A stretch of 64,000 nt of DNA from Lachnospiraceae bacterium (lineage in GTDB: Bacteria > Bacillota > Clostridia > Lachnospirales > Lachnospiraceae). Within the stretch, counting starts at the first letter, position 1; each line of letters begins with the position of its first letter. The position numbers were made by a program, and so were the translations under genes. Below, piece by piece: positions 50,640 through 59,877 of the stretch. The DNA is taken from positions 1-64,000 of the forward strand of contig JAFYCS010000106.1 of the NCBI GenBank assembly GCA_017539565.1, in the 5' to 3' direction. The notes beneath the pieces were generated by a model. It did not search any database. It saw nothing but the letters and a program-made list of their open reading frames with translations, and was not told the DNA's origin.

Positions 50640-53300
50640 ATGAAAGAGAAAGACGAAGAAGTCAGGAAAACTCTAACAGCATCAAGTCTGATCAATGTAA
50701 ACCGGGAAAAGGAAGAAGACCGGTACAGCAGACAATTTACACTCAGTAATATTGAAGACCGGCAGAAACAGGGATCCCTGAACGGAAATATCCTGAAGGA
50801 TGAGCAGGATGGACCCGGGGAGATAAAGCTGACATTAAATAAGGAGCTTCTGCGCACCTGTTTAAATAATATTATTATTGATAATGAGGGGAAACATTCG
50901 GAAGAATGGAAAAACCTTTATGACGCTGCCGATAAGGTAATGCAGTTTATCATCCAAAAAAAATCTCTTGATTCGGATCAGGGCATTCTTCTGCTGTTGT
51001 CGCTTTCTGAAGCATGTATCCATTATAACGAGACACATATAGATAAGAGTGGGAAAAAGGCTGACGGGCGTAAGAAAAATGTCAGGGACATACGGGTGTT
51101 ACTGCGCAGCAGCTTCGCCGGTGCAGCCGGCGATGAGGCAGATCCGGGGCCTGTTTCTGAGGAACGTGTGAATGAGCGCAAAAAAGGAGCAAGTGAGAAT
51201 GTTAAGCGCTTTTCAAAATACTATACGGCATTCAGCAAAAAGATCGGAAAGGATATGATAGGTTCGGCGGAGGAAAAGCTTCGCCGGCGCTGGAATGCAT
51301 TAAGATCCTGTGAGGAAGATATACTTATTTACAGACAGACACATACGGATGACAAAAAGATCGATCCGAAGGTTCTGCATGTCCTTAATGAGTATAAAAA
51401 TATCCGTTCACAGATCCTGTTTATTGACAGGCTTAAAAAAACCGGTGGCCACAAAGATGTATTTAAGAATGAGATAGCCGATGATCTGCTGAAAAAGACA
51501 TATAAAATAGAGGGTAAAGCCCTGCCGGCCGATGCCCCGGTATCAAAAGAAAAAGACGGAGAGGGACTCAGTGCCAAGCAGCTTACGGGGCTTTCCGAGA
51601 TCGATACCTGGGTAATGCGTAACTTCAATAACGGCGGTTATATGGCATGTTTCGGCGGGACTACGGACCGCTCGGATATCATCAACAGCCTGTTTTCCTT
51701 AAGCAGACGGGAGAGGCTGTATATATATTATCTTGTGGAAAAACGCGAGAGGATCAATCCCAGCATAGAGGGGTTCGGAGAGTCACAGACGACATACGAG
51801 CCGGATGTCAGCGCTTTTAAAAACCAGATGATAGCAATTAAGCTTAAGTTTTATTCACGCTTTTCCGGCGGATACATATACTGGAACAAGTTAAGCCAGG
51901 CGATGGCTATAGCTACGCGCACACGTCCTCTGCTGCAGACGGCAACGCAGAACGCGGAGCTTATGTCAAAAAGGGAAGATGTGATCCGCAATGATAACCG
52001 CCTGACGGAGAACCAGAAGGAGCAAAAGATACACTTAACAGCTCTGTACAGAAAGCTGCAGGAAGGGAAGAAGATCCTTGAAAAACTGAAAAAGGAAAAG
52101 AAAGAAAATATAAAAAAGAGCCTGAAAGAGCAGCTTGATATACTGCGTGAACAGGCAGGGGATGAACTGACAGCTATGCAGGAGTTAGACGGCAGGATAG
52201 AGAAAAAGAATCTTGCTGAGGTCAGGGAGTCCGTGGAAGGAGCCGGGGCAAAGAAAGCTTCTAAAAAAGGCGATGCCAAGCAGTATCTGTCCGGAATGAC
52301 GGGCGATATAGGAGGGGGGGCATTTAAGGCTACCAAGCTTGTAAAGGAGAAGGTGCTTGGCTTCAATGAAGAGACCTGCAAGTCGATCTTAGGTGTTATG
52401 AATCCGGCAAATGCATTCGCTGGTACCTTCGGCGGCGTTATGGGATTTATATTTGGCGTGATGGCACTTATAGACGGAGCAGAGAGTATGAGCTGGGCGG
52501 ATTTTACCGAAAACGGGCTTGGACTGCTTTCATCCGTTGCGTCCACGGCCTCTAAGGGAGCGAACCTGGCAAAAGTTTTTACAGGTGAGGAGTATTTCTT
52601 AACAGGAACTGAATATTCATCCGCGCTTGTAGTAGCTGATCTGGCGCTGCAGGCCGTTCATACCGTTTCCATGACAAGAGATGAATATCACAGGATGAAA
52701 GCATCGCAGAAGCTTAAAAAGCTCGTAGCGGCTAAGAAGAAAAAAGGTGAGAGTGCGGAATTTGAGAAAAATATGTACCGCCTGCAGGACAGGATATCGG
52801 ACAGCAGGGCTAAGTCAACGTTTACAAAGCTGGCCCTGACAGGAGCAACGGTGGCCGCCCTGTTTGTATGTCCACCCGTAGGAGCGGTAATAGGTGCCGT
52901 TCAGTTTGCGGGCGGTATCGTTAACAGGGTAGTGGAAAACCGCCGTAAACGTTCAAACAAGTATTATCTGTTTGATAAACACTTTAAGATAGACGAACAG
53001 GCGGATAAACTGATAAAGGATAAGAAGGTAAAAGCGACGGCAGATAAAGAGACGCTCAAGAACCAGCTGAGGCGCAGGGTCGCAGCGTCCGTCGGATTTG
53101 CCTCACCCTCCGATGCAGCGGATGCTTTTGCAAAGAGATATGCAAAGAAGATGATCGAACTGGCGAATGCGGGGGGAGAGCACGGTGAATATTATGTACA
53201 GCTGATAAAAGGTTTCGGGCTTTATTACAGATACTTAGGACCGGGACATAAGAAAAACAGGCCGAAAGAAGCAGACCTTGCGAAGAAGATCACGTTCTGA
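50640..53300 (+). CDS. Large protein of unknown family with coiled coil and two hydrophobic hairpins
   Basis: An 886-residue protein I do not recognise. There is no signal peptide. Residues 1-450 are charged and mainly helical. Residues about 455-545 form a Lys/Glu-rich coiled coil. Two glycine-rich hydrophobic segments follow: about 584-615 (FAGTFGGVMGFIFGVMALI) and 731-760 (LTGATVAALFVCPPVGAVIG), both with the small-residue pattern of membrane-inserting hairpins rather than ordinary transmembrane helices. A basic helical tail ends it. AGGAGG precedes the start. The layout recalls translocators or pore-forming toxins delivered by injection machines. The gene is 30 bases before a small acidic protein that could be its chaperone. 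Functional assignment is speculative; the gene itself is secure. Confidence 0.7.
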   Translation: MKEKDEEVRKTLTASSLINVNREKEEDRYSRQFTLSNIEDRQKQGSLNGNILKDEQDGPGEIKLTLNKELLRTCLNNIIIDNEGKHSEEWKNLYDAADKVMQFIIQKKSLDSDQGILLLLSLSEACIHYNETHIDKSGKKADGRKKNVRDIRVLLRSSFAGAAGDEADPGPVSEERVNERKKGASENVKRFSKYYTAFSKKIGKDMIGSAEEKLRRRWNALRSCEEDILIYRQTHTDDKKIDPKVLHVLNEYKNIRSQILFIDRLKKTGGHKDVFKNEIADDLLKKTYKIEGKALPADAPVSKEKDGEGLSAKQLTGLSEIDTWVMRNFNNGGYMACFGGTTDRSDIINSLFSLSRRERLYIYYLVEKRERINPSIEGFGESQTTYEPDVSAFKNQMIAIKLKFYSRFSGGYIYWNKLSQAMAIATRTRPLLQTATQNAELMSKREDVIRNDNRLTENQKEQKIHLTALYRKLQEGKKILEKLKKEKKENIKKSLKEQLDILREQAGDELTAMQELDGRIEKKNLAEVRESVEGAGAKKASKKGDAKQYLSGMTGDIGGGAFKATKLVKEKVLGFNEETCKSILGVMNPANAFAGTFGGVMGFIFGVMALIDGAESMSWADFTENGLGLLSSVASTASKGANLAKVFTGEEYFLTGTEYSSALVVADLALQAVHTVSMTRDEYHRMKASQKLKKLVAAKKKKGESAEFEKNMYRLQDRISDSRAKSTFTKLALTGATVAALFVCPPVGAVIGAVQFAGGIVNRVVENRRKRSNKYYLFDKHFKIDEQADKLIKDKKVKATADKETLKNQLRRRVAASVGFASPSDAADAFAKRYAKKMIELANAGGEHGEYYVQLIKGFGLYYRYLGPGHKKNRPKEADLAKKITF

Positions 53301-53330
53301 TAAACAAAAGTAGCGTAGGAGGTAAAGATA

Positions 53331-53876
53331 ATGGCTGATTTGAAAGAATTAAGACATACGTTGTTAAAGAAGATAGAAAGCGAGTTTCAGGAAGAACTTA
53401 TCGCTGCCCTGATCGCAGAGGAAACGGAAGACCAGCCGGAGATACTTACTGCCGTATTTCCTTCTCTGGCAAAAGAAGGGACACAGGCAGACGGAGAGTT
53501 CCTGTTCATGCCTACACAGGAGGGCGATGAACTGCAGTTCTTTGTCAGCATCATCAATCTTGCTAAGGAGATACCTGCTCAGACCGAATACGAACTGTAT
53601 GCAGCTATGGCGCTGCTGAACTTTTATCTTACAGACGGAAGCTTTGCGATAGAACCCGGAAAGGGAGGCCTGATATACAAGAATTCCATCAGTATGGCTG
53701 TTGATGAAGAAGCTGATGCCATAGAGGAATACATGAACCGTTCCATGAGCATGGCAATACAGATGACAGATAGATATGCAGGACTGCTGCTGGAAGTGAT
53801 CGACGGGGAACGTACTGCTGAAGATATCGCGATGCTGCTTACGGGATCGGAGCCTGCCGATGCAGGAAAGGAATAA
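53331..53876 (+). CDS. Small acidic protein, chaperone-like (YbjN or type III chaperone fold suspected)
   Basis: A 181-residue, strongly acidic cytoplasmic protein. The pattern of a helix, two strands (EFLFMPT and LQFFVSIINL), a helix (YELYAAMALLNFYLTD) then GSFAIEP, GLIYKNSISM and a C-terminal helix resembles YbjN-like and class I type III secretion chaperones. This is fold-level resemblance judged by eye. It follows the 886-residue protein by 30 bases with TAGGAGG as ribosome site, so both are on one transcript. A specific chaperone for that protein is a reasonable hypothesis. Its end overlaps the next gene by 17 bases. Confidence 0.65.
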   Translation: MADLKELRHTLLKKIESEFQEELIAALIAEETEDQPEILTAVFPSLAKEGTQADGEFLFMPTQEGDELQFFVSIINLAKEIPAQTEYELYAAMALLNFYLTDGSFAIEPGKGGLIYKNSISMAVDEEADAIEEYMNRSMSMAIQMTDRYAGLLLEVIDGERTAEDIAMLLTGSEPADAGKE

Positions 53877-54396
53877 AGGGATAATCCTGGAGACTGCGCG
53901 CTGTTATCTCAGGGAGATCACAGCGGAAGATGTACCTGCGAGGTTTGAGTTATATAACAGTCCCCATATGACGGATTTCATTGAGCCGCTCCTGGATATT
54001 GAGGAGGAGACGGAGTATCAGAGACGATATGTGGAAATGATATACGGTGAATACGGATACGGAATGTGGGGAGTATTTGATAAGGTGACAGACAGGCTTA
54101 TCGGAGAAGCCGGACTTGAACACCGCACGGATATCAACAGGGAGAAGTTTCCCTATGACTGGATGTTTGATGATAAATGTGATGAGCTGGGATTCTGCTT
54201 TGCCGAGGATCTGTGGGGGCAGGGGTACTGTACGGAAGTATGCCGCGCCATATTAAGATACGGGACAGATGTTCTCAGACATAACTGCTTCTTTGCGCGG
54301 GCGGAAAAGGAAAACGCAGCATCCGTAAGAGTTCTGGAAAAGCTGGGATTTAAAAATTTTGAAGGGGATTATTACAGACTGATAATAGGATCATGA
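53860..54396 (+). CDS. GNAT family N-acetyltransferase (RimJ/RimL-like)
   Basis: A 178-residue acetyltransferase of the ribosomal-protein-alanine type. Blocks: LETARCYLREITAEDV at the N-terminus, LGFCFAEDLWGQGYCTEVC for acetyl-CoA binding and AENAASVRVLEKLGFKNF-like ending (KENAASVRVLEKLGF). It overlaps the preceding gene by 17 bases and the ABC gene by four, so it is co-translated with both. The acceptor could be the N-terminus of a protein or a small molecule. Confidence 0.9.
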   Translation: MQERNKGIILETARCYLREITAEDVPARFELYNSPHMTDFIEPLLDIEEETEYQRRYVEMIYGEYGYGMWGVFDKVTDRLIGEAGLEHRTDINREKFPYDWMFDDKCDELGFCFAEDLWGQGYCTEVCRAILRYGTDVLRHNCFFARAEKENAASVRVLEKLGFKNFEGDYYRLIIGS

Positions 54397-56123
54397 AAAA
54401 TCTTTGGAAATATTTCGGTTCATATAAAAAAGAATGTGTGCTGGGGCCTCTGTTTAAATTGCTGGAGGCCTCATTTGAGCTGTTCATTCCTCTGGTTGTC
54501 AAGCAGATAATAGACGTCGGCATACCGAATGGGGATGAGGGCTACATTATACAGAGGGTGCTGCTGATGGCGGCACTGACATTTATCGGACTGGTCTGTT
54601 CGCTGACTGCACAGTTCTTTTCGGCAAGGGCTGCGGTAGGCTTTTCTGCAAAGGTCAAATCCGCGGTGTTCTCCCATGTACAGACACTTTCATATGCGGA
54701 GCTCGATAAGACCGGGACCTCCACGCTGATCACCCGCCTTACCAGTGATATCAATACACTTCAGGGCGGTGTTAACATGAGCCTGCGTCTGTTCCTGCGT
54801 TCGCCCTTTATCGTGTTCGGTGCAGTGGTAATGGCCTTTACCATTGATGTTAAGGCAGCGCTGATCTTTGTGGTCACGGTGCTGGCCCTTTCCCTGGTCG
54901 TATACGGTATCATGCTGATCACGGTACCCATGCATAAAAAGGTGCAGAATGACCTGGATAAGGTTACTGCAGCGGCCAGATCGAACATAGGCGGTGTACG
55001 TGTCATCCGCGCCTTCGGCCTTGAGGAAAAAGAGGAGGAAGGCTTCAGAAATTCCAATGATGCACTGGTGCGCATGCAGATACTGGCAGGAAAGATATCT
55101 GCACTTTTAAATCCCGTAACTTTTGTCCTGATAAACCTGGGACTCTGCTATCTGATATATCAGGGCGGTATTGCCGTGGATACGGGGCGCTTAAGCCGCG
55201 GTGCCGTGGTTGCGCTGGTAAATTACATGTCACAGATACTTGTGGAGCTTATCAAACTGGCTAATCTTATCGTACAGCTTTCAAGGGCACTGGCCTGCGG
55301 AAGCCGTATATCTTCGGTCATGGATATCAAGTCATCCATGAAAGACGGCGATAAGGAATATGCGAATGAGTCGGGAGCTGCGGAACTTGAATTTAAAGAT
55401 GTATCTTTCAGATATGTCGATGCCGCGGAGGATGCCATAAGCGGTATCAGCTTTAAACTGCCTGCGGGAGCGACCCTTGGCGTTATAGGCGGTACCGGAT
55501 CGGGAAAGAGCAGTGTTATCAATCTGATCCCCCGCTTTTATGATACAACGGGGGGAAATGTGTATGTTGACGGGACTGATGTCTCGCAGTATAAAGAGGC
55601 ATCTTTAAGAAGACGCATAGCTGTGGTACCTCAGAAGAGTGTGCTGTTTACCGGTACTGTAAGGGAGAACCTGAGCTGGGGCCGGAAGGATGCCACGGAT
55701 GAAGACATGGAAGAGGCCCTTAAGATGGCCCAGGCATATGATTTTGTGATGGAAAAGGAAGGCGGTCTCGACTACAGGGTAGCCCAGGGCGGCAGCAACT
55801 TCTCCGGCGGACAGAAGCAGAGGCTGGCTATTGCCAGGGCGCTTGTCAGAAAGCCGGCGATACTCATATTGGATGATTCCACTTCGGCACTTGATTATGC
55901 AACCGATGCGGCACTCCGCAAGGCTGTAAAGGAGATGAAGGATGCGCCTACCACCGTGATAGTTTCACAGCGAAGCGCATCGATAATGCATGCAGATATG
56001 ATACTGGTGCTTGATGATGGTCACGCAGTGGGACTCGGGACCCATGATGAGCTTATGAAAGGCTGCAGCGTATATCAGGAGATATACAACAGCCAGTTCG
56101 GAGGTGATGAATATGCGAAGTAA
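54393..56123 (+). CDS. ABC exporter half-transporter with a degenerate ATP site
   Basis: A 576-residue type IV ABC exporter: six helices (residues 1-310), then an ATPase domain. Walker A GGTGSGKSS is at 366-374, the signature FSGGQKQRLAIARAL is canonical, but Walker B is LILDDSTSALD, so Asp495 replaces the catalytic Glu. The H-loop is VIVSQRSAS (His to Gln/Arg region), also degenerate. Such a half normally pairs with a competent partner, which is the next gene. Substrate unknown (lipid, drug or peptide). Confidence 0.95.
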   Translation: MKNLWKYFGSYKKECVLGPLFKLLEASFELFIPLVVKQIIDVGIPNGDEGYIIQRVLLMAALTFIGLVCSLTAQFFSARAAVGFSAKVKSAVFSHVQTLSYAELDKTGTSTLITRLTSDINTLQGGVNMSLRLFLRSPFIVFGAVVMAFTIDVKAALIFVVTVLALSLVVYGIMLITVPMHKKVQNDLDKVTAAARSNIGGVRVIRAFGLEEKEEEGFRNSNDALVRMQILAGKISALLNPVTFVLINLGLCYLIYQGGIAVDTGRLSRGAVVALVNYMSQILVELIKLANLIVQLSRALACGSRISSVMDIKSSMKDGDKEYANESGAAELEFKDVSFRYVDAAEDAISGISFKLPAGATLGVIGGTGSGKSSVINLIPRFYDTTGGNVYVDGTDVSQYKEASLRRRIAVVPQKSVLFTGTVRENLSWGRKDATDEDMEEALKMAQAYDFVMEKEGGLDYRVAQGGSNFSGGQKQRLAIARALVRKPAILILDDSTSALDYATDAALRKAVKEMKDAPTTVIVSQRSASIMHADMILVLDDGHAVGLGTHDELMKGCSVYQEIYNSQFGGDEYAK

Positions 56124-57852
56124 TGCTAAGATTATACGCCGCATATTGCACTACCTTAAGCCCTACTGGTTCTTTATGCTGTGTTCAGTGTTTTTTGCGG
56201 CGGTATCATCGCTGTTATCTTTATATCTGCCGGTGCTTACCGGTCAGGCTGTGGATCTTCTTATCGATAAGGGACTGGTGGATATGGAAGCTTTAAAGGG
56301 GATCATCTTTAGGATGCTCATTATCATCGGCATATCCGCCCTTGGACAGTGGATAATGAACGCCTGCAATAATCATGTGGCATACTGCAGTGTGCGTGAT
56401 ATCAGAAAGAGCGCATTTGCGCGTTTGCAGAAACTGCCCCTTTCCTATATGGACAGCCATCCCACCGGCGACAGCTTAAGCCGGCTGATAGCTGATGTTG
56501 ATACCTTTGCCGACGGCCTGCTCATGGGCTTTACCCAGTTCTTTACGGGGCTGCTGACAATAGTCGGAACATTGTTTTTAATGCTTTCGATCCATAAACT
56601 GGTGGCACTGGTGGTCATCTGTTTAACACCTCTTTCGCTTTTTGTTGCGGGCTTTATAGCAAAGAATACCTCCAGCCTGTTTAAGAAACAGTCCGTGACC
56701 AAGGCTGTACAGACTTCCATAATCGATGAGATGATAGGCAATGAAAAGCTCGTTAAAGCATTCTCCCACGAAGCGGAGGCGGCAGCGGCATTTGATGAAA
56801 ATAATGCAGAGCTTGAGAAGGTGGCATTAAAGGCCATATTCTTCTCATCACTGACCAATCCTTCAACACGTTTTGTCAATAACCTGATATATGCCCTGGT
56901 GGCACTATTCGGAGGGTTCGCTGTTATACGTGGTCATCTGAGCGTCGGAAGCCTTACCGCATTCCTAAGTTACGCAAACCAGTACACAAAGCCTTTTAAT
57001 GAGATATCGGGTGTGGTAACGGAACTGCAGAATGCCATCACCTGTGCAGGCAGGGTGTTTGAGCTTGCTGATGAGCAGCCCCAGACCCCGGATAAGGAAG
57101 ATGCTGCAGTGCTTGAGCAGGCTAAGGGAGGACTTAAGCTTGATGGTGTTAAGTTCTCTTATGTCGAGGATAAGCCGCTTATCACAGGTCTTGATCTGAA
57201 TGTTAAGCCCGGTGAGAGAGTGGCTATCGTCGGACCTACCGGCTGCGGAAAAACGACACTCATTAATCTGCTTATGCGTTTTTATGACGTTAAAGGCGGA
57301 AGCATAGCTGTAGACGGAAAAGACATACGCGATTATACAAGGAAGTCGCTGCGTGCCAACTATGGCATGGTGCTTCAGGAAACCTGGCTTAAGCCCGGTA
57401 CCATAAGGGATAACATCACCCTTGGAAAGCCGGATGCCACGGATGAAGAAGTGATAGCTGCTGCAAAGAATTCCCATGCCCACAGCTTTATCATGCAGCT
57501 TCCCAAACAGTATGATACCGTGATAGGAGAGGAAGGCGGACAGCTGTCACAGGGACAGAAACAGCTTATATGCATAAGCCGTATAATGCTTTCCCTGCCG
57601 CCCATGCTGATCCTTGATGAAGCCACAAGCTCTATCGATACACGCACGGAATTAAAGATACAGGATGCATTCGCCAGAATGATGAAGGGAAGGACCAGCT
57701 TTATAGTCGCACACAGGCTTTCCACCATAAAAGAAGCGGATACCATTCTGGTCATGAAGGACGGAAATATAATCGAGCAGGGTGATCACAGGAGTCTGCT
57801 GAAAGCCGGCGGGTTCTATTCGAAGTTATACCGCAGCCAGTATGAGATGTAA
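56113..57852 (+). CDS. ABC exporter half-transporter, catalytically intact partner
   Basis: A 579-residue half-transporter. The start at 56113 uses CGGAGGTG and lies 11 bases inside the preceding gene. Six helices precede the ATPase domain: Walker A GPTGCGKTTL, signature LSQGQKQLICISRI, Walker B LILDEATSSID with Glu503, H-loop FIVAHRLSTI. With the upstream gene it forms a heterodimer of the BmrCD/TM287-288 type with one active and one degenerate site. Confidence 0.95.
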   Translation: MRSNAKIIRRILHYLKPYWFFMLCSVFFAAVSSLLSLYLPVLTGQAVDLLIDKGLVDMEALKGIIFRMLIIIGISALGQWIMNACNNHVAYCSVRDIRKSAFARLQKLPLSYMDSHPTGDSLSRLIADVDTFADGLLMGFTQFFTGLLTIVGTLFLMLSIHKLVALVVICLTPLSLFVAGFIAKNTSSLFKKQSVTKAVQTSIIDEMIGNEKLVKAFSHEAEAAAAFDENNAELEKVALKAIFFSSLTNPSTRFVNNLIYALVALFGGFAVIRGHLSVGSLTAFLSYANQYTKPFNEISGVVTELQNAITCAGRVFELADEQPQTPDKEDAAVLEQAKGGLKLDGVKFSYVEDKPLITGLDLNVKPGERVAIVGPTGCGKTTLINLLMRFYDVKGGSIAVDGKDIRDYTRKSLRANYGMVLQETWLKPGTIRDNITLGKPDATDEEVIAAAKNSHAHSFIMQLPKQYDTVIGEEGGQLSQGQKQLICISRIMLSLPPMLILDEATSSIDTRTELKIQDAFARMMKGRTSFIVAHRLSTIKEADTILVMKDGNIIEQGDHRSLLKAGGFYSKLYRSQYEM

Positions 57853-57865
57853 GGATAAACCTTAC
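57849..57865. terminator. Weak hairpin between converging genes
   Basis: GTAAGG (57849-57854), loop ATAAA, CCTTAC (57860-57865) overlaps both stop codons. There is no T tract, so termination is uncertain. Confidence 0.35.
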
Positions 57866-58521
57866 GGAAGTATCTGTGCGGAAGTCACATAGAACACTTC
57901 GCATGAACCGTTGCCGCTGTCGTAGCGGCTGGTGCTGGAATTCCAGATAAAGGTCTTTCCTCCCGGAGCACTTCCGCTTATATTCACCAGATAACCTTTA
58001 AGGTGCACATGGTCCCCGCGGCGGATCCTGCTTATGGTGCTTTTTACACTTCTGTCGGCAGCTATTATATGGGTGTTCGCAGATTGTATCGATACGGATG
58101 TCTCGGCATCGATACCGGGCAGGCAGGCGGGAGCGATCTCTTCGTAGGTATCGGCATACCAGTGATACCAGCGGCCGGACTGTCCCCAGTGGAAGTCTAT
58201 GGATTTGTTGTATGCGGCTACGGTACCCCATGCCAGTGCCAGATCTTTGGGGGCCAGCTTTCCGCCTATATCCGTTTCGGGATAGTTTTTTGTGTGTATC
58301 ACAAGTGCTTCAATATCGTAAGCATATTCGTAATCAAAACTCATTTTCCACTGGCCCACAGTGCGTTCAAAGTGGCCGCTTTCCGGAGTCTGTACAGGCT
58401 CTCCCAGGCCGGCTACGGCATTTCTGCGCCCGCTTTTATACACAAGGAAAAGAGCCAGGAGCACTAATGCTGCCGGGATGATATAAACGAATATGGAACG
58501 TTGTTTCTTATAGTAGTCCAT
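57862..58521 (-). CDS. Membrane-anchored protein of unknown function
   Basis: A 219-residue protein with an N-terminal signal anchor (residues 10-27) and an extracellular domain. The middle contains YDIEALVIHTKNYPE and DLALAWGTVAAYNKSIDFHW; the end has HVHLKGYLVNIS and FIWNSSTSR, suggesting a small beta-barrel. I recognise no named family. No ribosome site precedes the ATG; instead a promoter-like pair ends seven bases before it, which suggests a leaderless mRNA. It lies downstream of a decayed island on the same strand. Confidence 0.7.
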   Translation of the reverse strand: MDYYKKQRSIFVYIIPAALVLLALFLVYKSGRRNAVAGLGEPVQTPESGHFERTVGQWKMSFDYEYAYDIEALVIHTKNYPETDIGGKLAPKDLALAWGTVAAYNKSIDFHWGQSGRWYHWYADTYEEIAPACLPGIDAETSVSIQSANTHIIAADRSVKSTISRIRRGDHVHLKGYLVNISGSAPGGKTFIWNSSTSRYDSGNGSCEVFYVTSAQILP

Positions 58522-58527
58522 AAATAT

Positions 58528-58556
58528 ACTATATCATGGATCAGCGCATTTGTCAG
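58528..58556 (-). promoter_or_regulatory. Promoter placed for a leaderless transcript
   Basis: On the minus strand CTGACA (58556-58551) and TATAGT (58533-58528) with a 17-bp spacer. The start codon begins seven bases after the -10, where transcription itself would begin. Confidence 0.6.
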
Positions 58557-58563
58557 GCACTTG

Positions 58564-58902
58564 CTATAAGCAGGGGCGTATGTAAGTATTGAGGGCGGAA
58601 AATAAGCACCATACGGAGAGGGGAGTGTTGTGGTAATCGGAGTACAGCCGCTCAGTGCACATGGCCAGGATCACACCTTCGGCGTTATGTGCATAAAGCT
58701 CCGAGCCGGGATCGGTGATCTGGGCACGTATCTGATCGTAATCGGTATCCAGAAGATCAAGATGCAGGCCGCAGGCTATGGCCTGTCCCCGGAGTGCCTG
58801 CGCAAGATGCTGGGTGGCACAGTCTCCAAGCAGTACGTAGCGTACCTCGGGCAGGGAAGATGCATCCTGTCTGGATAACTTCTTTAATTCGATGAATTTC
58901 AT
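58564..58902 (-). pseudogene. N-terminal remnant of an FkbH-like HAD-IIIC protein
   Basis: The first 85 or so of 112 residues match the start of FkbH-like proteins (KFIELKKLSRQ, YVLLGDCATQHLAQALRG, LLDTDYDQIRAQI, DPGSELYAHNAEGVIL). The family is normally 500-650 residues with a HAD catalytic DxD and an acetyltransferase domain; all of that is missing and the last 28 codons look like unrelated sequence read to a chance stop. It overlaps the upstream SGNH gene by four bases, as in an intact acyl-transfer operon. A deletion has removed about 80% of the gene. Confidence 0.82.
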
Positions 58903-59870
58903 TGTTTTCCCTCACAGTAGTTTTTGAGCGCGACAGCCAGATCGTGCGAGTACACTTTGGCATAAGGGCTTGTCAGATGCGAAGGGTGATTGTAAAAGCA
59001 ATCCCTTGACATTATGGTGTCCTGCAGCCTGTTTATAAAATCTACATGCAGGCAGGAAGTGACTTCATCCTGAAACTCGTTAAGCTGCTCTTCGGTATTT
59101 ATGATTATTACGTCCATGTAGGGAGCGTAAGCTATGACAAAGGTTATATCGTTTTTCTTACACCATTCGGAGAATTCGTTAAGCTGATCCACCGTCTTAA
59201 GATCCACATCATCCATCTCGATGGATTCATAAGCTCCGGTAAAGCCTGCCATGGCCGGCAGTGGAACAGGGCGGTCTATGGTCATATTTCCGTTTTCGTC
59301 AAAAGAATCGATGGAATATACCTGCTTCTTTTTGGCAAGTTTTGATTCGGCCCAGATAACGGGCTTGCCCAGCGTGAGTGTATACAGCTTGCGCCAGATC
59401 AGGTTGCTGCGGCTGTCCTTCAGACCGTCGCGTTTCTGGATGTAGGACATGAGCATTTCCTTGTCGGATTCAAGTGCGGCACATATGGCTACCGTGTCCT
59501 CCATGCTGTGATTGGCCGTGCCCAGCATATAGACTATAGTGTCTCCGGGCTGTGCGGTTTCATAAAGTATATCTATGAGTATCGGGATACCCATGCTGGC
59601 TTCCACGCCAAGAATCTGGGTCTTCCGGCCCAGGACACTCTCCATTTCCGCATTATCGATACTGAAAGGAACATAGGATGCACCGAAGACTATGACTTCA
59701 TCATCACTTTCAGCGCTGAGGGCTTTTGCCTGCAGCATCAGCGCGTGTTCGAAGGAAGCGTCATATGCATTGGGAAAATCCGGATCCAGCCAGAGTACGT
59801 CGAAAAGGACCTGCCTTAAGACAAAGCAGAGCACAAAGACCAGTAAAGCCTTGAGAGCAAGTTTGAGCAT
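58899..59870 (-). CDS. SGNH-like cell-envelope acyltransferase accessory protein
   Basis: A 323-residue protein (from the ATG at 59870) with one N-terminal helix (about 3-22) and an extracellular SGNH-like domain. The nucleophile block is VIVFGASYVPFSI, followed by SMGIPILIDILYE, YMLGTANHS and a C-terminal SHLTSPYAKVYSHDLA block supplying the His. This shape resembles DltD/AlgX-type partners of membrane O-acyltransferases. No MBOAT gene remains beside it. The ribosome site (AAAGGGA) is poorly spaced; a GTG at 59909 would add 13 residues but lies across the junction with the broken gene on the other strand. It may be intact but orphaned. Confidence 0.65.
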   Translation of the reverse strand: MLKLALKALLVFVLCFVLRQVLFDVLWLDPDFPNAYDASFEHALMLQAKALSAESDDEVIVFGASYVPFSIDNAEMESVLGRKTQILGVEASMGIPILIDILYETAQPGDTIVYMLGTANHSMEDTVAICAALESDKEMLMSYIQKRDGLKDSRSNLIWRKLYTLTLGKPVIWAESKLAKKKQVYSIDSFDENGNMTIDRPVPLPAMAGFTGAYESIEMDDVDLKTVDQLNEFSEWCKKNDITFVIAYAPYMDVIIINTEEQLNEFQDEVTSCLHVDFINRLQDTIMSRDCFYNHPSHLTSPYAKVYSHDLAVALKNYCEGKQ

Positions 59871-59877
59871 TCCCTTT

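Noticed and set aside
50606-52320. A run of seven C before the 886-residue gene (50606-50612) and seven G inside it (52314-52320), as possible phase-variation tracts
   Set aside because: Tracts of seven are short for efficient slippage and the reading frame is intact; without strain comparison this is only a curiosity.
51851-52546. A 231-codon open frame on the minus strand inside the 886-residue gene
   Set aside because: Ser/Phe-rich composition mirrors the Lys/Glu coiled coil on the other strand; no ribosome site, no family features.
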